Positions 8,737-17,050 of a stretch of 64,000 nucleotides of DNA are shown here, one piece after another. The notes below the pieces were generated by a model, which did not search any database, was not told where the DNA came from, and saw only the letters and a program-made list of their open reading frames with translations. Every line of letters starts with the position of its first letter. Position 1 is the stretch's first letter. The stretch lies in NCBI GenBank assembly GCA_029775855.1, contig JARVJZ010000001.1, positions 1-64,000 of the forward strand. The letters are read 5' to 3'. The position numbers and the translations under genes were made by a program. This DNA is from Nitrososphaeria archaeon (lineage in GTDB: Archaea > Thermoproteota > Nitrososphaeria > Nitrososphaerales > JAAOZN01).

Positions 8737-10341
8737 TTAATTTGAAGGTACGCCCACAGCTCTCCCCTCAACATATATTGGTGGGAATAAGAATGTGCCG
8801 TGCTCATCAAGATCATACTTCAACTTCAACCACCTTGATACATACTCTTGATGAACATACTTGGGGTTAAGATCTCCAAATAGAGTAGGATGCAGTATCC
8901 TTGCTAAGTAGACCGCGCCCAGAACGCTACCCATAGCATTATTTCTAAAGTCTCCAGCCATCAAGTATACTTGCTTATTGCTCACTGCTTTGGTTTTTGC
9001 AAGTAGTTCTCTTGATGCAATATCAGACCAAATCTTCTCCAAGTCAGTTTTATCGTCTACATCATAGCCATATGGTGGGCTCTGTGTTGCAGCGCCATAA
9101 GTATACCTTACACAGTGTATAAAGATATATTCTGGATTCTTTTCTAAAACCCATTCTGGGTCTATCGTAGTATAGTAGCTTGTGCTTTGCCAATCAGCAA
9201 GATCCATCGCTATAGGTTTGCCGCCTGCCAGTAGACACATCTGTGAAAGCGGGTCACGAAGGGTATATGTTCGTATAGATTTCTCCTGGGGATTTCTAAA
9301 GTAGCCTACCATACCAGTCATAAGAACTTTTGGCTTCTTATCGTCTGTGAGGCCAGTTGTCCTACTCTTTATCAATTCTATTAAGCTTATTAGCCAATCT
9401 ATGTATGCTTTAGCTTTATCTGGCTCTCCAAGAATATAACCAGCTTTCATAACCCCTTGTATAAAGCGGGACTCCCTTGGGTTAAAGACATCAGGCCAAT
9501 ACAGCCCAAGAAAGATGACCGTAGTATCAGGGAGCTTCGCTTGTTTCTCATCAACATCGGGTGAAAAGCTAAAGATTGCATCGAGTCTTAAGCTTGTGAC
9601 GAGCTCATAGTCTGGTCTAAACATATTTCCAAGGTTCACAACTTTATCCGCGATCTCTTGTAGGTAAAAGTGGCGAAGCTGGTAAGGCGCAAAGTCTACT
9701 GCTATCACCCTATCTATGGCGCCGAGGATACGCACCAGTTCAATATTGCTAAGGTATTCAACACCAAGCCTCTTGATAGGCATCTTAACTTTAAGTGGTT
9801 TTCCGTTTCCATCTAAGATAAATAAGAAGGACGCTTCACCTTTAATGATTGCTTCAACGTGTCGTAGGTCTTGTTCATCTACCTTACCATCCATATTAGC
9901 ATCTGCAAATGTCGTCGATGCTACTTCTCCTTTTAGGATCGACTGGATGTAGTAAAGATCTTTTATATCTATGGCTTCATCTAAATTAGCATTCCCATAG
10001 ATCTCCAAAACAAACCTAGGCTCTTGAGTCGTTTGAACGGTTACAGTTTGAGTTGTGGTTTGTGTTTTGGTTATTGGTTGTGTAATCGTTTGTGTCACTG
10101 CAACTGGACATGTTGTTAATGTGCTGGTCTCTTTAACGGTAGTAGATTCTGTGATAGTTGTAGTGTAGGTTTGTGTAATCGTCTTTGTTTCACTTAACGT
10201 TTTAACAGAATATACTGTTGTTGTGCTTGGTGTTATGTTGGCTACTTGCCAGGAAACCGCCCCAGCGACCAAAGCTAAAATGATTACTACAACAATTAGA
10301 GTGGCTTCAAGTTTTGTGATGGATAAAGTTGCATTTCTCAT
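8737..10341 (-). CDS. ABC transporter substrate-binding protein (BtuF/TroA-type) with N-terminal anchor, Thr-rich linker and dockerin-like repeats
   Basis: TM, TTT-rich linker, 'GNANLDEAIDIKDLYYIQSILKGE' and 'ADANMDGKVDEQDLRHVEAIIKGE', then periplasmic-binding 'DRVIAVDF', 'VVNLGNMFRPDYELVTSLRLDAIFSF'. Confidence 0.88.
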   Translation of the reverse strand: MRNATLSITKLEATLIVVVIILALVAGAVSWQVANITPSTTTVYSVKTLSETKTITQTYTTTITESTTVKETSTLTTCPVAVTQTITQPITKTQTTTQTVTVQTTQEPRFVLEIYGNANLDEAIDIKDLYYIQSILKGEVASTTFADANMDGKVDEQDLRHVEAIIKGEASFLFILDGNGKPLKVKMPIKRLGVEYLSNIELVRILGAIDRVIAVDFAPYQLRHFYLQEIADKVVNLGNMFRPDYELVTSLRLDAIFSFSPDVDEKQAKLPDTTVIFLGLYWPDVFNPRESRFIQGVMKAGYILGEPDKAKAYIDWLISLIELIKSRTTGLTDDKKPKVLMTGMVGYFRNPQEKSIRTYTLRDPLSQMCLLAGGKPIAMDLADWQSTSYYTTIDPEWVLEKNPEYIFIHCVRYTYGAATQSPPYGYDVDDKTDLEKIWSDIASRELLAKTKAVSNKQVYLMAGDFRNNAMGSVLGAVYLARILHPTLFGDLNPKYVHQEYVSRWLKLKYDLDEHGTFLFPPIYVEGRAVGVPSN

Positions 10342-10410
10342 TACATCTTCCTCCAGTATTAACTTTTTATCTATTCGTAATACTTATATCGAATCCGTTA
10401 TTTAACTATT

Positions 10411-11244
10411 GTGGTGTGTGCTGGTTTGCAGCTAATCGTAGATGGATTAAGATTCAGCTATCAGAGCTCAGAGGTTCTTAAAGGCGTCTCTTTCGAATTA
10501 AACGACCATGAAATCTTAGGAGTGATAGGCCCTAATGGTTCTGGGAAGACTACTCTTCTTAAGTGCATAAATATGGTGCTGAAACCTAAGCAAGGGCTGG
10601 TTCTTTTCGATGGAAATGATGTAAAGAGGATGGAAAGGCTGGATGTGGCTAAGATTTTTGGTTATGTGCCGCAGAATGCACAATTAACTTTTGATACCCC
10701 AACTGTCTTTGAATGTGTACTTATGGGTCGCAGACCATATGTTTCTTGGAGATGCAGCCCAGAGGATTTTGAAAAGACTTGGTCAGCCTTGGCAGCCCTT
10801 GGTATAGAGCGCTTTGCTATGCGCAGACTTAGTGAGTTGAGTAGTGGTGAACAGCAGAAGGTGCTTATTGCAAGGGCTTTGGCCCAAGAAGCGAAGGTGC
10901 TCCTGCTTGATGAACCAACTAGTAACCTTGACATTAAGCATCAGCTTGAGGTGATGAATATTATGAAGGATTTGGTGATCTTTAAAGGGCTTTCAGCCAT
11001 CGTAGCGATTCATGATCTTAACCTTGCTTCGATATATTGTGATAAGCTTCTTTTGCTAAGAGAAGGTGAAGTTGTTGCTGTTGGTAAACCGAAGGATGTA
11101 CTAACCGTGGAGAGGATTAAAGATGTTTATGGTGTTGATGTTGACATAGAAATCAAGGATGATAGAGTATGTATTACTGTGCTACCAAATAGTTTGAATT
11201 GTTCACCATCGAACCTAATATCCGTAAATAGAAAAAAGGCATAA
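10411..11244 (+). CDS. ABC transporter ATP-binding protein (FecE/BtuD-type)
   Basis: Walker A 'GPNGSGKTTLL', 'LSSGEQQKVLIARALAQEAKVLLLDEPTSNLD', H-loop. Confidence 0.95.
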   Translation: MVCAGLQLIVDGLRFSYQSSEVLKGVSFELNDHEILGVIGPNGSGKTTLLKCINMVLKPKQGLVLFDGNDVKRMERLDVAKIFGYVPQNAQLTFDTPTVFECVLMGRRPYVSWRCSPEDFEKTWSALAALGIERFAMRRLSELSSGEQQKVLIARALAQEAKVLLLDEPTSNLDIKHQLEVMNIMKDLVIFKGLSAIVAIHDLNLASIYCDKLLLLREGEVVAVGKPKDVLTVERIKDVYGVDVDIEIKDDRVCITVLPNSLNCSPSNLISVNRKKA

Positions 11245-11298
11245 TAAAGCCACCCTACAAAAGAACCATAAACCTATCTGGATAATAGCGTCAGCAGA

Positions 11299-11377
11299 GG
11301 GCCCGTGGCCTAGCATGGATCAAGGCGTCGGCCTTCGGAGCCGAAGAACAGGGGTTCAAATCCCCTCGGGCCCGCCA
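11299..11377 (+). tRNA. tRNA-Arg(TCG), intronless, CCA encoded
   Basis: acceptor GGGCCCG/CGGGCCC, anticodon arm TCGGC-CTTCGGA-GCCGA, T arm GGGGTTCAAATCCCC; mature body 11299-11374, CCA 11375-11377. Confidence 0.95.
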
Positions 11378-11495
11378 CTCATTGCAGCGCCAGTAAAGGA
11401 ACGAAGATAATAGAATTAAGCAGTAGAATGCTTGGGAACTAAGGGTGTTCTTAAGTTTGTGGAAGAAGTAGACTGTGCCGATATCTTTGAAAGAA

Positions 11496-11511
11496 ACATA
11501 TTTAAGTATGT
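11496..11511 (+). promoter_or_regulatory. candidate TATA box inside a short palindrome (ACATA-TTTAAG-TATGT)
   Basis: AT-rich box about 30 bp upstream of ATG 11535; flanked by the perfect inverted repeat ACATA/TATGT. Confidence 0.5.
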
Positions 11512-11534
11512 GAATCTGTTATAAGGATAGGGAT

Positions 11535-11801
11535 ATGGAAACCAAGGTTTTGGGTGTGGTGAAGGTTCTTGGGACGGGATGCCCGCGCTGCCAAGAAACA
11601 AAGAGGCTTGTGATAAACGCTCTAGCAGAGCTTCAGCTTGCCGCGGATGTGCAAGAAGTTAAAGATCCTCGAGAGATTGCGAAGCACGGGGTGATGTTCA
11701 CTCCAGCCATCATCATAAATAATCAGCTTGTCTCTCAAGGTAGAGTGCCAACGTATGATGAAGTGAAGAAGTGGTTTGCTGAAAGAGCATCTAAAACATA
11801 G
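11535..11801 (+). CDS. small thioredoxin-like redox-active disulfide protein
   Basis: 'GTGCPRCQETKRLVINAL', 'VMFTPAIIINNQLVSQGRVP'. Confidence 0.88.
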   Translation: METKVLGVVKVLGTGCPRCQETKRLVINALAELQLAADVQEVKDPREIAKHGVMFTPAIIINNQLVSQGRVPTYDEVKKWFAERASKT

Positions 11802-11817
11802 CCCCACCGTGATTTAG

Positions 11818-12540
11818 ATGAGTAAAATAGATTACGCTAAGATGCAGAGTGAACTCACGAAAATCCTTAACCTAAAGTTTCCTCCAGTGGCTGTAGCGTT
11901 AATCAGAAAGGAGGGTGACATTCCTAAAGATGTAGCTGAGCTCGATAAGCCGATGTTCTACTGTGGTATGATAAAGTATGCGATGCTCGGAAACACATTC
12001 TATGCTAAGGAGAACAAGCATAGCTGTAGGCGAGGAGCAGCGGCGCTTGGGATGATCGAAATACCAGAAGATGAAAGGACTGGAGAGTTCTATCTAAACA
12101 AGGAATCATGCAGCTCCCTAAGAGCAGCTGTAAGGTTCGTGTTGGAGTCGCCAAGCCTTGAGCCTAGAAGCGTCTATGCAACACTGCTTTCACCTTTGGA
12201 GAAGACTCCCGTTGACCCTGACGTGGTAATTATGGAGATGATTCCGAGGAGAGCTTTCGAAGTCATGCACGCATCCATATTCGACATAGGTGGTAAAGTA
12301 GAAAGCTGGATGTCCGCTCCAAGACAGCTCTGCGGAGCATCCACAGTCAGACCCTATTTGGGGAAGTTGAACATAACCTTCGCCTGCGAGTTTGCAAGAA
12401 TGGCTGCGAAAGCCTTTGGTGCTAAATATATGGACGAAGGGGTTATCCTAGGAATTCCTGGAGAGCTGCTTCAGACGGTTGTAGAGAATCTTGGCAGAAT
12501 TGGGTATGTGAGGAAACGACTCGGGACAATTACGGTCTAA
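11818..12540 (+). CDS. DUF169 family protein
   Basis: 'LNLKFPPVAVALI', Cys motifs 'FYCGM', 'HSCRRGAAALG', 'RQLCGAST', 'FACEFARMAAKAFGAKYMDEGVILGIPGELL'. Confidence 0.8.
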   Translation: MSKIDYAKMQSELTKILNLKFPPVAVALIRKEGDIPKDVAELDKPMFYCGMIKYAMLGNTFYAKENKHSCRRGAAALGMIEIPEDERTGEFYLNKESCSSLRAAVRFVLESPSLEPRSVYATLLSPLEKTPVDPDVVIMEMIPRRAFEVMHASIFDIGGKVESWMSAPRQLCGASTVRPYLGKLNITFACEFARMAAKAFGAKYMDEGVILGIPGELLQTVVENLGRIGYVRKRLGTITV

Positions 12541-13599
12541 GTGGCGGATATGCGTCTAAGAATAGGTGCTTTGGAAGGCTGGCATCTAATCCGCACAAGC
12601 ATACTGCTTGCATTCATAATCTCAGTTATCGTTGGTTTAATCTACTCTAGAGTTATGGCTTATTCGCTCGCACCAACCCTAAGCGTGGCAGACCTTCACG
12701 GGCTTCCAATATGGCAGATCCCAATAGCCTACCTTATAGACTACTTCAGCCACGGCTGGCTCTGTCTACTCTTCGCCTTCATAGCCGCTGGTTTAATCTA
12801 CGAGCTTATACCCAAGCATCTAATCACAACATATATGAGGAGCGGCAGAGCAGCAGGGTACCTTCTAGCTCTTGTTGCAGCACCCTTCTTAACAGTCTGT
12901 TCATGCACCATGGTTCCTCTTTTCGCAGGAGTACTCTATAGCGGCGCTGGTATAGGGCCAGCAATCACCTTCCTCTTGATGGCGCCCTCAGCTAACATAC
13001 TTGCCATACTTGTCACAGGGGATCTACTATATTGGGAGCTGGCTTGGGTGCGTATAGTGGTATCGGTTATTGTCGCGCTTTCGGCGGGTATTGTAGTCTC
13101 TAAAACACCTTGGGGTAAGCTGGTGGAGAAGGAGTGTCACAACACTGCGCAAACCGCCGTTGTAGTAAGCGGTTTAGAGCAGCCTCTAGACGAAAAGCTC
13201 TGGGCTGCTTTAAAGTTCGGGGGGTATCTAGCTAAGCAGATCCTACCATACTTCATCATCGGGTTAATCGCTGTAAGCTATGTTGAAGCATACCTCCCCA
13301 GTGATATAGTAGGAAGCTACTTAACCGGAATAGGTGGTATATTAATAGCATCAGTCCTTGGGGGTCCACTTTACACACCTACTCTCGTGGAGATCGTTGT
13401 AGGTAAGGGTCTATGGAGCTTAGGTATGTCAAAAGGCGCTTTGCTAGCTTGGCTCATGGGTCAACCCTATGATATCGCAAACGCATTAGCCGTATCTAAA
13501 ATAGCGAAGTGGAAGGTGGTGTTAACATATATGGTGATAGCGTGGTTTGGAAGCGTAGTATTTGGTCTGCTGTATGGAGTGTTAAGCGGAAGCCTCTAG
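12541..13599 (+). CDS. permease, DUF318/ArsP-like
   Basis: 'PFLTVCSCTMVPLFAGVLYSGAGIGPAITFLLMAPSAN' with a repeated second half '...GGPLYTPTLVEI'; multiple TM; GTG start abutting the DUF169 stop. Confidence 0.82.
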   Translation: MADMRLRIGALEGWHLIRTSILLAFIISVIVGLIYSRVMAYSLAPTLSVADLHGLPIWQIPIAYLIDYFSHGWLCLLFAFIAAGLIYELIPKHLITTYMRSGRAAGYLLALVAAPFLTVCSCTMVPLFAGVLYSGAGIGPAITFLLMAPSANILAILVTGDLLYWELAWVRIVVSVIVALSAGIVVSKTPWGKLVEKECHNTAQTAVVVSGLEQPLDEKLWAALKFGGYLAKQILPYFIIGLIAVSYVEAYLPSDIVGSYLTGIGGILIASVLGGPLYTPTLVEIVVGKGLWSLGMSKGALLAWLMGQPYDIANALAVSKIAKWKVVLTYMVIAWFGSVVFGLLYGVLSGSL

Positions 13600-13608
13600 G
13601 TTACCTCT

Positions 13609-14370
13609 ATGTCTGGAAAGAAGATTCTTAAAGTGCCACCGCCGCCTGAATACCCACCTGAAGAAGGCAGCTACTTAAGGGGAAACGACTTTTCTCCAGC
13701 AGCAGTCTGCGTGCTACTACACACCTTCTATGACAAGATACCTGACTGGATGCAGGCTTTAGTTAAAGTAGGTGTTGAAAACGGTGCAGCATTATCCGGA
13801 TACCTTCAGACTGAAAACATTGGAGTTGAAAAGATAATCTGCAATATCGTAGCGAATCCAAACATACGCTACTTAATAGTGTGTGGTGTCGAATCAATGG
13901 GTCACCAACCAGGTCAAACCCTACAAGCCCTCGTGGATAACGGTGTTGACGATAAGCGTAGGATAATAGGGGCTAAAGCACCCACACCATACCTCTACAA
14001 CATACCCCTAGAGGCTATTGAACGCTTCAGGAAGCAGATAACCCTAGTAAATCTAGCCTTACTCGAAGACGTCACATTAGCGAGAAAACCAGAGGTAATA
14101 AAAGAGGCTATTAGATGCTGCTATCAAGAAGAACCAACAAACTTCATGCAATGGACCTTGTATGATCCAGGGGCATATCCGGCTGAGCCTATGTGTTTTA
14201 AGATCACTTGGCGCATCGAAAGACCTTGGGCGGTCTTTTCAGAGAAGGAGGAGGAAGTATTAAAGAAGACTGTCGAAGCGGCGAAGAAAGAAAGCGAAAA
14301 AGAGAGACGCCGAAAAGAAGCTGAAGAACTGCTAGAACTGCTTGGCGTTAGGAGAAACGGAAAGGGTTAG
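13609..14370 (+). CDS. MtrA-like corrinoid protein (methyl-H4MPT:CoM methyltransferase subunit A homologue) without C-terminal membrane anchor
   Basis: 'YLRGNDFSPAAVCVLLH', 'GAALSGYLQTENIGVEKIICNIVANPNIRYLIVCGVESMGHQPGQTLQALVDNGVD', 'RIIGAKAPTPYLYNIPLEAIERFRKQ'; charged helix at the C-terminus. Confidence 0.85.
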   Translation: MSGKKILKVPPPPEYPPEEGSYLRGNDFSPAAVCVLLHTFYDKIPDWMQALVKVGVENGAALSGYLQTENIGVEKIICNIVANPNIRYLIVCGVESMGHQPGQTLQALVDNGVDDKRRIIGAKAPTPYLYNIPLEAIERFRKQITLVNLALLEDVTLARKPEVIKEAIRCCYQEEPTNFMQWTLYDPGAYPAEPMCFKITWRIERPWAVFSEKEEEVLKKTVEAAKKESEKERRRKEAEELLELLGVRRNGKG

Positions 14371-14696
14371 CGATTTGAAGGCCATCAAAGTCTTATCATC
14401 TTCTAAAGAATATTCTATTGTATTAACTAAGTTGTAAAGGCTAAGCAAAAATATTAGGAGGATAATGGTGTTAACGATAAATGTTTTGATGTAAAGTTTC
14501 TATTTTACTCTATTCATCTATTACTTTAGGCATTATCTTGGCATCTGCTTTAGCTTCTCTGCACAAATCTGCTGGAGAAACTTAAACGGTTAAGAATTGA
14601 ACCTTGGGAATGGTTGGGAAGCTTCTTAAGTTAGCAAAATGCGTGTTGGTGAACATGTTTGATGCATAGTAATGTTGATAAAATTGTGTCAAAAGA

Positions 14697-15227
14697 GTGA
14701 GGTTAGGTTTGGAGCCTCTAATCCACTTTGTTATACCTTTTGTTGCTTTGATGCTAGTTGGTGTTAAGTTTAAGAACGCTCTGCTGCTATCACTATTTGC
14801 ATTAGCACCAGATTTAGATGCCTTATTTCTTATACATAGATCCTTCACACACTCAATACCATTTCTTCTCTTAGCAGCAGCACCTTTACTGTTCATAATC
14901 TACAGGCTTAACGCGAAGCTTCTAAGGTATGGGTTTATCGCGCTGCTATCTATGTTGTCTCATGTAGTGTTAGATCTTCCGGCAGGCTATACGCCTATTC
15001 TTTGGCCTCTCTACAACTACTCGATTTGGTTTCAAGGTGATTTATTTGCGCATATTGGAAGTGCACCTACTTTATCGTTAAATCTACACATATTAACTGA
15101 GCCTATAACCTTTAGGTATCTGGGAAGCCTTGATGCACCACTTTTCACAGGCAGCGGTTTAATACTCGCACTTACTATTCTCACACCCTTCTTTGTTAAA
15201 ATAATTGTCCAAAGTTTTCGCTCCTAG
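14697..15227 (+). CDS. membrane-bound metal-dependent hydrolase family (YdjM/DUF457-like)
   Basis: 'APDLDALFLIHRSFTHSIPFLLLA' and 'LSMLSHVVLDL' motifs; GTG start. Confidence 0.75.
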   Translation: MRLGLEPLIHFVIPFVALMLVGVKFKNALLLSLFALAPDLDALFLIHRSFTHSIPFLLLAAAPLLFIIYRLNAKLLRYGFIALLSMLSHVVLDLPAGYTPILWPLYNYSIWFQGDLFAHIGSAPTLSLNLHILTEPITFRYLGSLDAPLFTGSGLILALTILTPFFVKIIVQSFRS

Positions 15228-15256
15228 CATTGGCGTATATTTGCTGTTAGTAAGAT

Positions 15257-15751
15257 TTAGAGATGCTTAGCTTTAGGATATCTGCTGTATAGGTAGAGTT
15301 GGTGGTTCCCCATGCTCAGCCAGCCTAAGTCTTCTGTCTTCTCTTCTTTAAAGAAGGTAAATAATCCTTGCTTTCCAAGCTCCTTGATGAGCCACTCTAC
15401 ATCTGTGTGGTAGTAGACAGGGTAGAGGAGGGCTTGGTGTGTAGTCGGATACTTGACTATAACTACAAAGACTGCAAGATTCTTGTGAAGTCCAAACTCT
15501 ATGCTTAATGTGCCTCTTAAATCTCTTCTAAGGATCTTTGAAAGCTCTTTTGCTTTATCCTCAGATATTGTTAGAGAGAAACCTAGGCGACCCAGCTTCT
15601 TTGTAAGTGAAACATCTTTTGGGTATATTGCTAGAACATTGTATCCTTCTTTCTTTAACTCATCTTTAATAGCATCCATGTCGCTTTGGAGTTGTAGCTT
15701 TATCTCGTTAAGCATCTTAGATACTTCGCTATCTTTTGACTTTGCTTCCAT
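15257..15751 (-). CDS. conserved hypothetical protein
   Basis: ORF with plausible coding composition; no family recognised. Confidence 0.6.
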   Translation of the reverse strand: MEAKSKDSEVSKMLNEIKLQLQSDMDAIKDELKKEGYNVLAIYPKDVSLTKKLGRLGFSLTISEDKAKELSKILRRDLRGTLSIEFGLHKNLAVFVVIVKYPTTHQALLYPVYYHTDVEWLIKELGKQGLFTFFKEEKTEDLGWLSMGNHQLYLYSRYPKAKHL

Positions 15752-15794
15752 GTCATCACATTTAAAACGGCTGCATATAAGTTGTTTGTATCAT

Positions 15795-16625
15795 CTACTC
15801 TTTATATCTGTGTAGTAGGCGTGTGCCTCTCGTTGTGAAGCCTATGCTGAAGTAGTAGCCAGCAACGATCTCCTTCGGCTGAAGAGCACTTAACTCCTCG
15901 ATGTCAGAATCGTAGAATTGAAGCGTAGCATCTCCAGCCCATACCTTTCCAACTTTCACACTACCTTTCTGTGTTTGCAGCTGCACTAACTCGTGCACAG
16001 TAGTTCCTTTATTCTCCACATCTATATTTGGGAAGTGTCTTGTGTGTATTAGGTCTAATGGTTTGGGCAGCTCTTCTGGGGTTGCTTCTCTCTTTATTGT
16101 TAGTGTAGCGTATGCCAACCTTTCACCGTGTGCTTCACATATAGCAGCAAGCCTGCTTCCTACGCCAAAGCTATTCACGGTTGGTAGAAGTCCATATAGA
16201 TTGGATTTACAGCCTATGAGGTGTATTCTGCCTATCTTCTTTGGGAAACCCATGAACCATCCTCTGAGCATCGTAAAGTCGTTATCGACCCAGGCGTAGA
16301 CGCATCTCTGTGCATCAACACCCCTATACCTACAATATACACCTACCAGAAGTTCCTTATATTGAGCCCTCTCAGGGTTAATGTAAAGCATATCTTCACC
16401 ACCATCCCAAATAGAAAGCCAGTCTCCGAACCAAGCGTAGCATAAAGCCGGATCTGAGTAAGGCTCTAAGGGCTCAGGCAACAAACTTCTCACGGCATCT
16501 TCATCAGCCCTAAATATTATGCTCAATAGATCTACGGCGTAGTGCCAAGGCGGAGCACCCATAAGAGAAGCCTTCCCCTCAGGTGAGAGAGGCAAGCAGA
16601 AACCTTTCAAACTATGCTTGCTCAT
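15795..16625 (-). CDS. acetoacetate decarboxylase family protein
   Basis: 'RADEDAVRSLLPEPLEP', 'ELLVGVYCRYRG', 'RGWFMGFPKKIGRIHL'. Confidence 0.8.
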   Translation of the reverse strand: MSKHSLKGFCLPLSPEGKASLMGAPPWHYAVDLLSIIFRADEDAVRSLLPEPLEPYSDPALCYAWFGDWLSIWDGGEDMLYINPERAQYKELLVGVYCRYRGVDAQRCVYAWVDNDFTMLRGWFMGFPKKIGRIHLIGCKSNLYGLLPTVNSFGVGSRLAAICEAHGERLAYATLTIKREATPEELPKPLDLIHTRHFPNIDVENKGTTVHELVQLQTQKGSVKVGKVWAGDATLQFYDSDIEELSALQPKEIVAGYYFSIGFTTRGTRLLHRYKE

Positions 16626-16900
16626 AAAAATACGCTACATATCCCACTCAATATACCTTTCTATCAGCAACCCAATAAGCACCTCTTCGATAAAAAGATG
16701 TTGACGCTTTTCGTGGTAAGTTTCTCTAATTCAGAGCTGGTTAGGCGCTACTCGGACCTCCTCGAGATCTTAAAAGCCTATCATCAGAAGGCTGAGCCAT
16801 ATCTTACACTTGGCATTACAACACCTTACTGAAATCTATAAGGAAGCATCAAAGACCTTAAACCAGCCTAACATCAACCAACCCATAATGAGAAGATTAG

Positions 16901-17009
16901 TAGCCCGGGGCAGATTCGAACTGCCGTCACCGGCTCCAAAGGCCGGTATTCAAGAGGCTTACGCCTATGCTTGACCGCTACATTCGGCGCCTTTTTGCTC
17001 CACCGGGCT
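16901..17009 (-). tRNA. tRNA-Gln(TTG) with two non-canonical introns (16983-16999 and 16949-16967)
   Basis: removing both gives the 73-nt AGCCCGGTGGTGTAGCGGTCAAGCATACCGGCCTTTGGAGCCGGTGACGGCAGTTCGAATCTGCCCCGGGCTA, which folds as a standard cloverleaf; CCA not encoded. Confidence 0.93.
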
Positions 17010-17050
17010 TCCCGGGCTGAGTTACGGTTGGTTCTGTATGCTTATAATGA

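Noticed and set aside
10021-10215. Repetitive GTT/TGT-rich DNA resembling tandem repeats
   Set aside because: It encodes the Thr-rich linker of the binding protein on the minus strand; no constant repeat unit or spacers, so not a CRISPR or satellite array
11299-11535. tRNA-Arg as an integration site for the downstream cluster
   Set aside because: I see no duplicated tRNA 3' end, integrase or other mobile gene within the window
14371-14696. AT-rich gap as a possible non-coding RNA gene
   Set aside because: No convincing C/D or H/ACA box set or strong hairpin found by eye; no support beyond the gap itself
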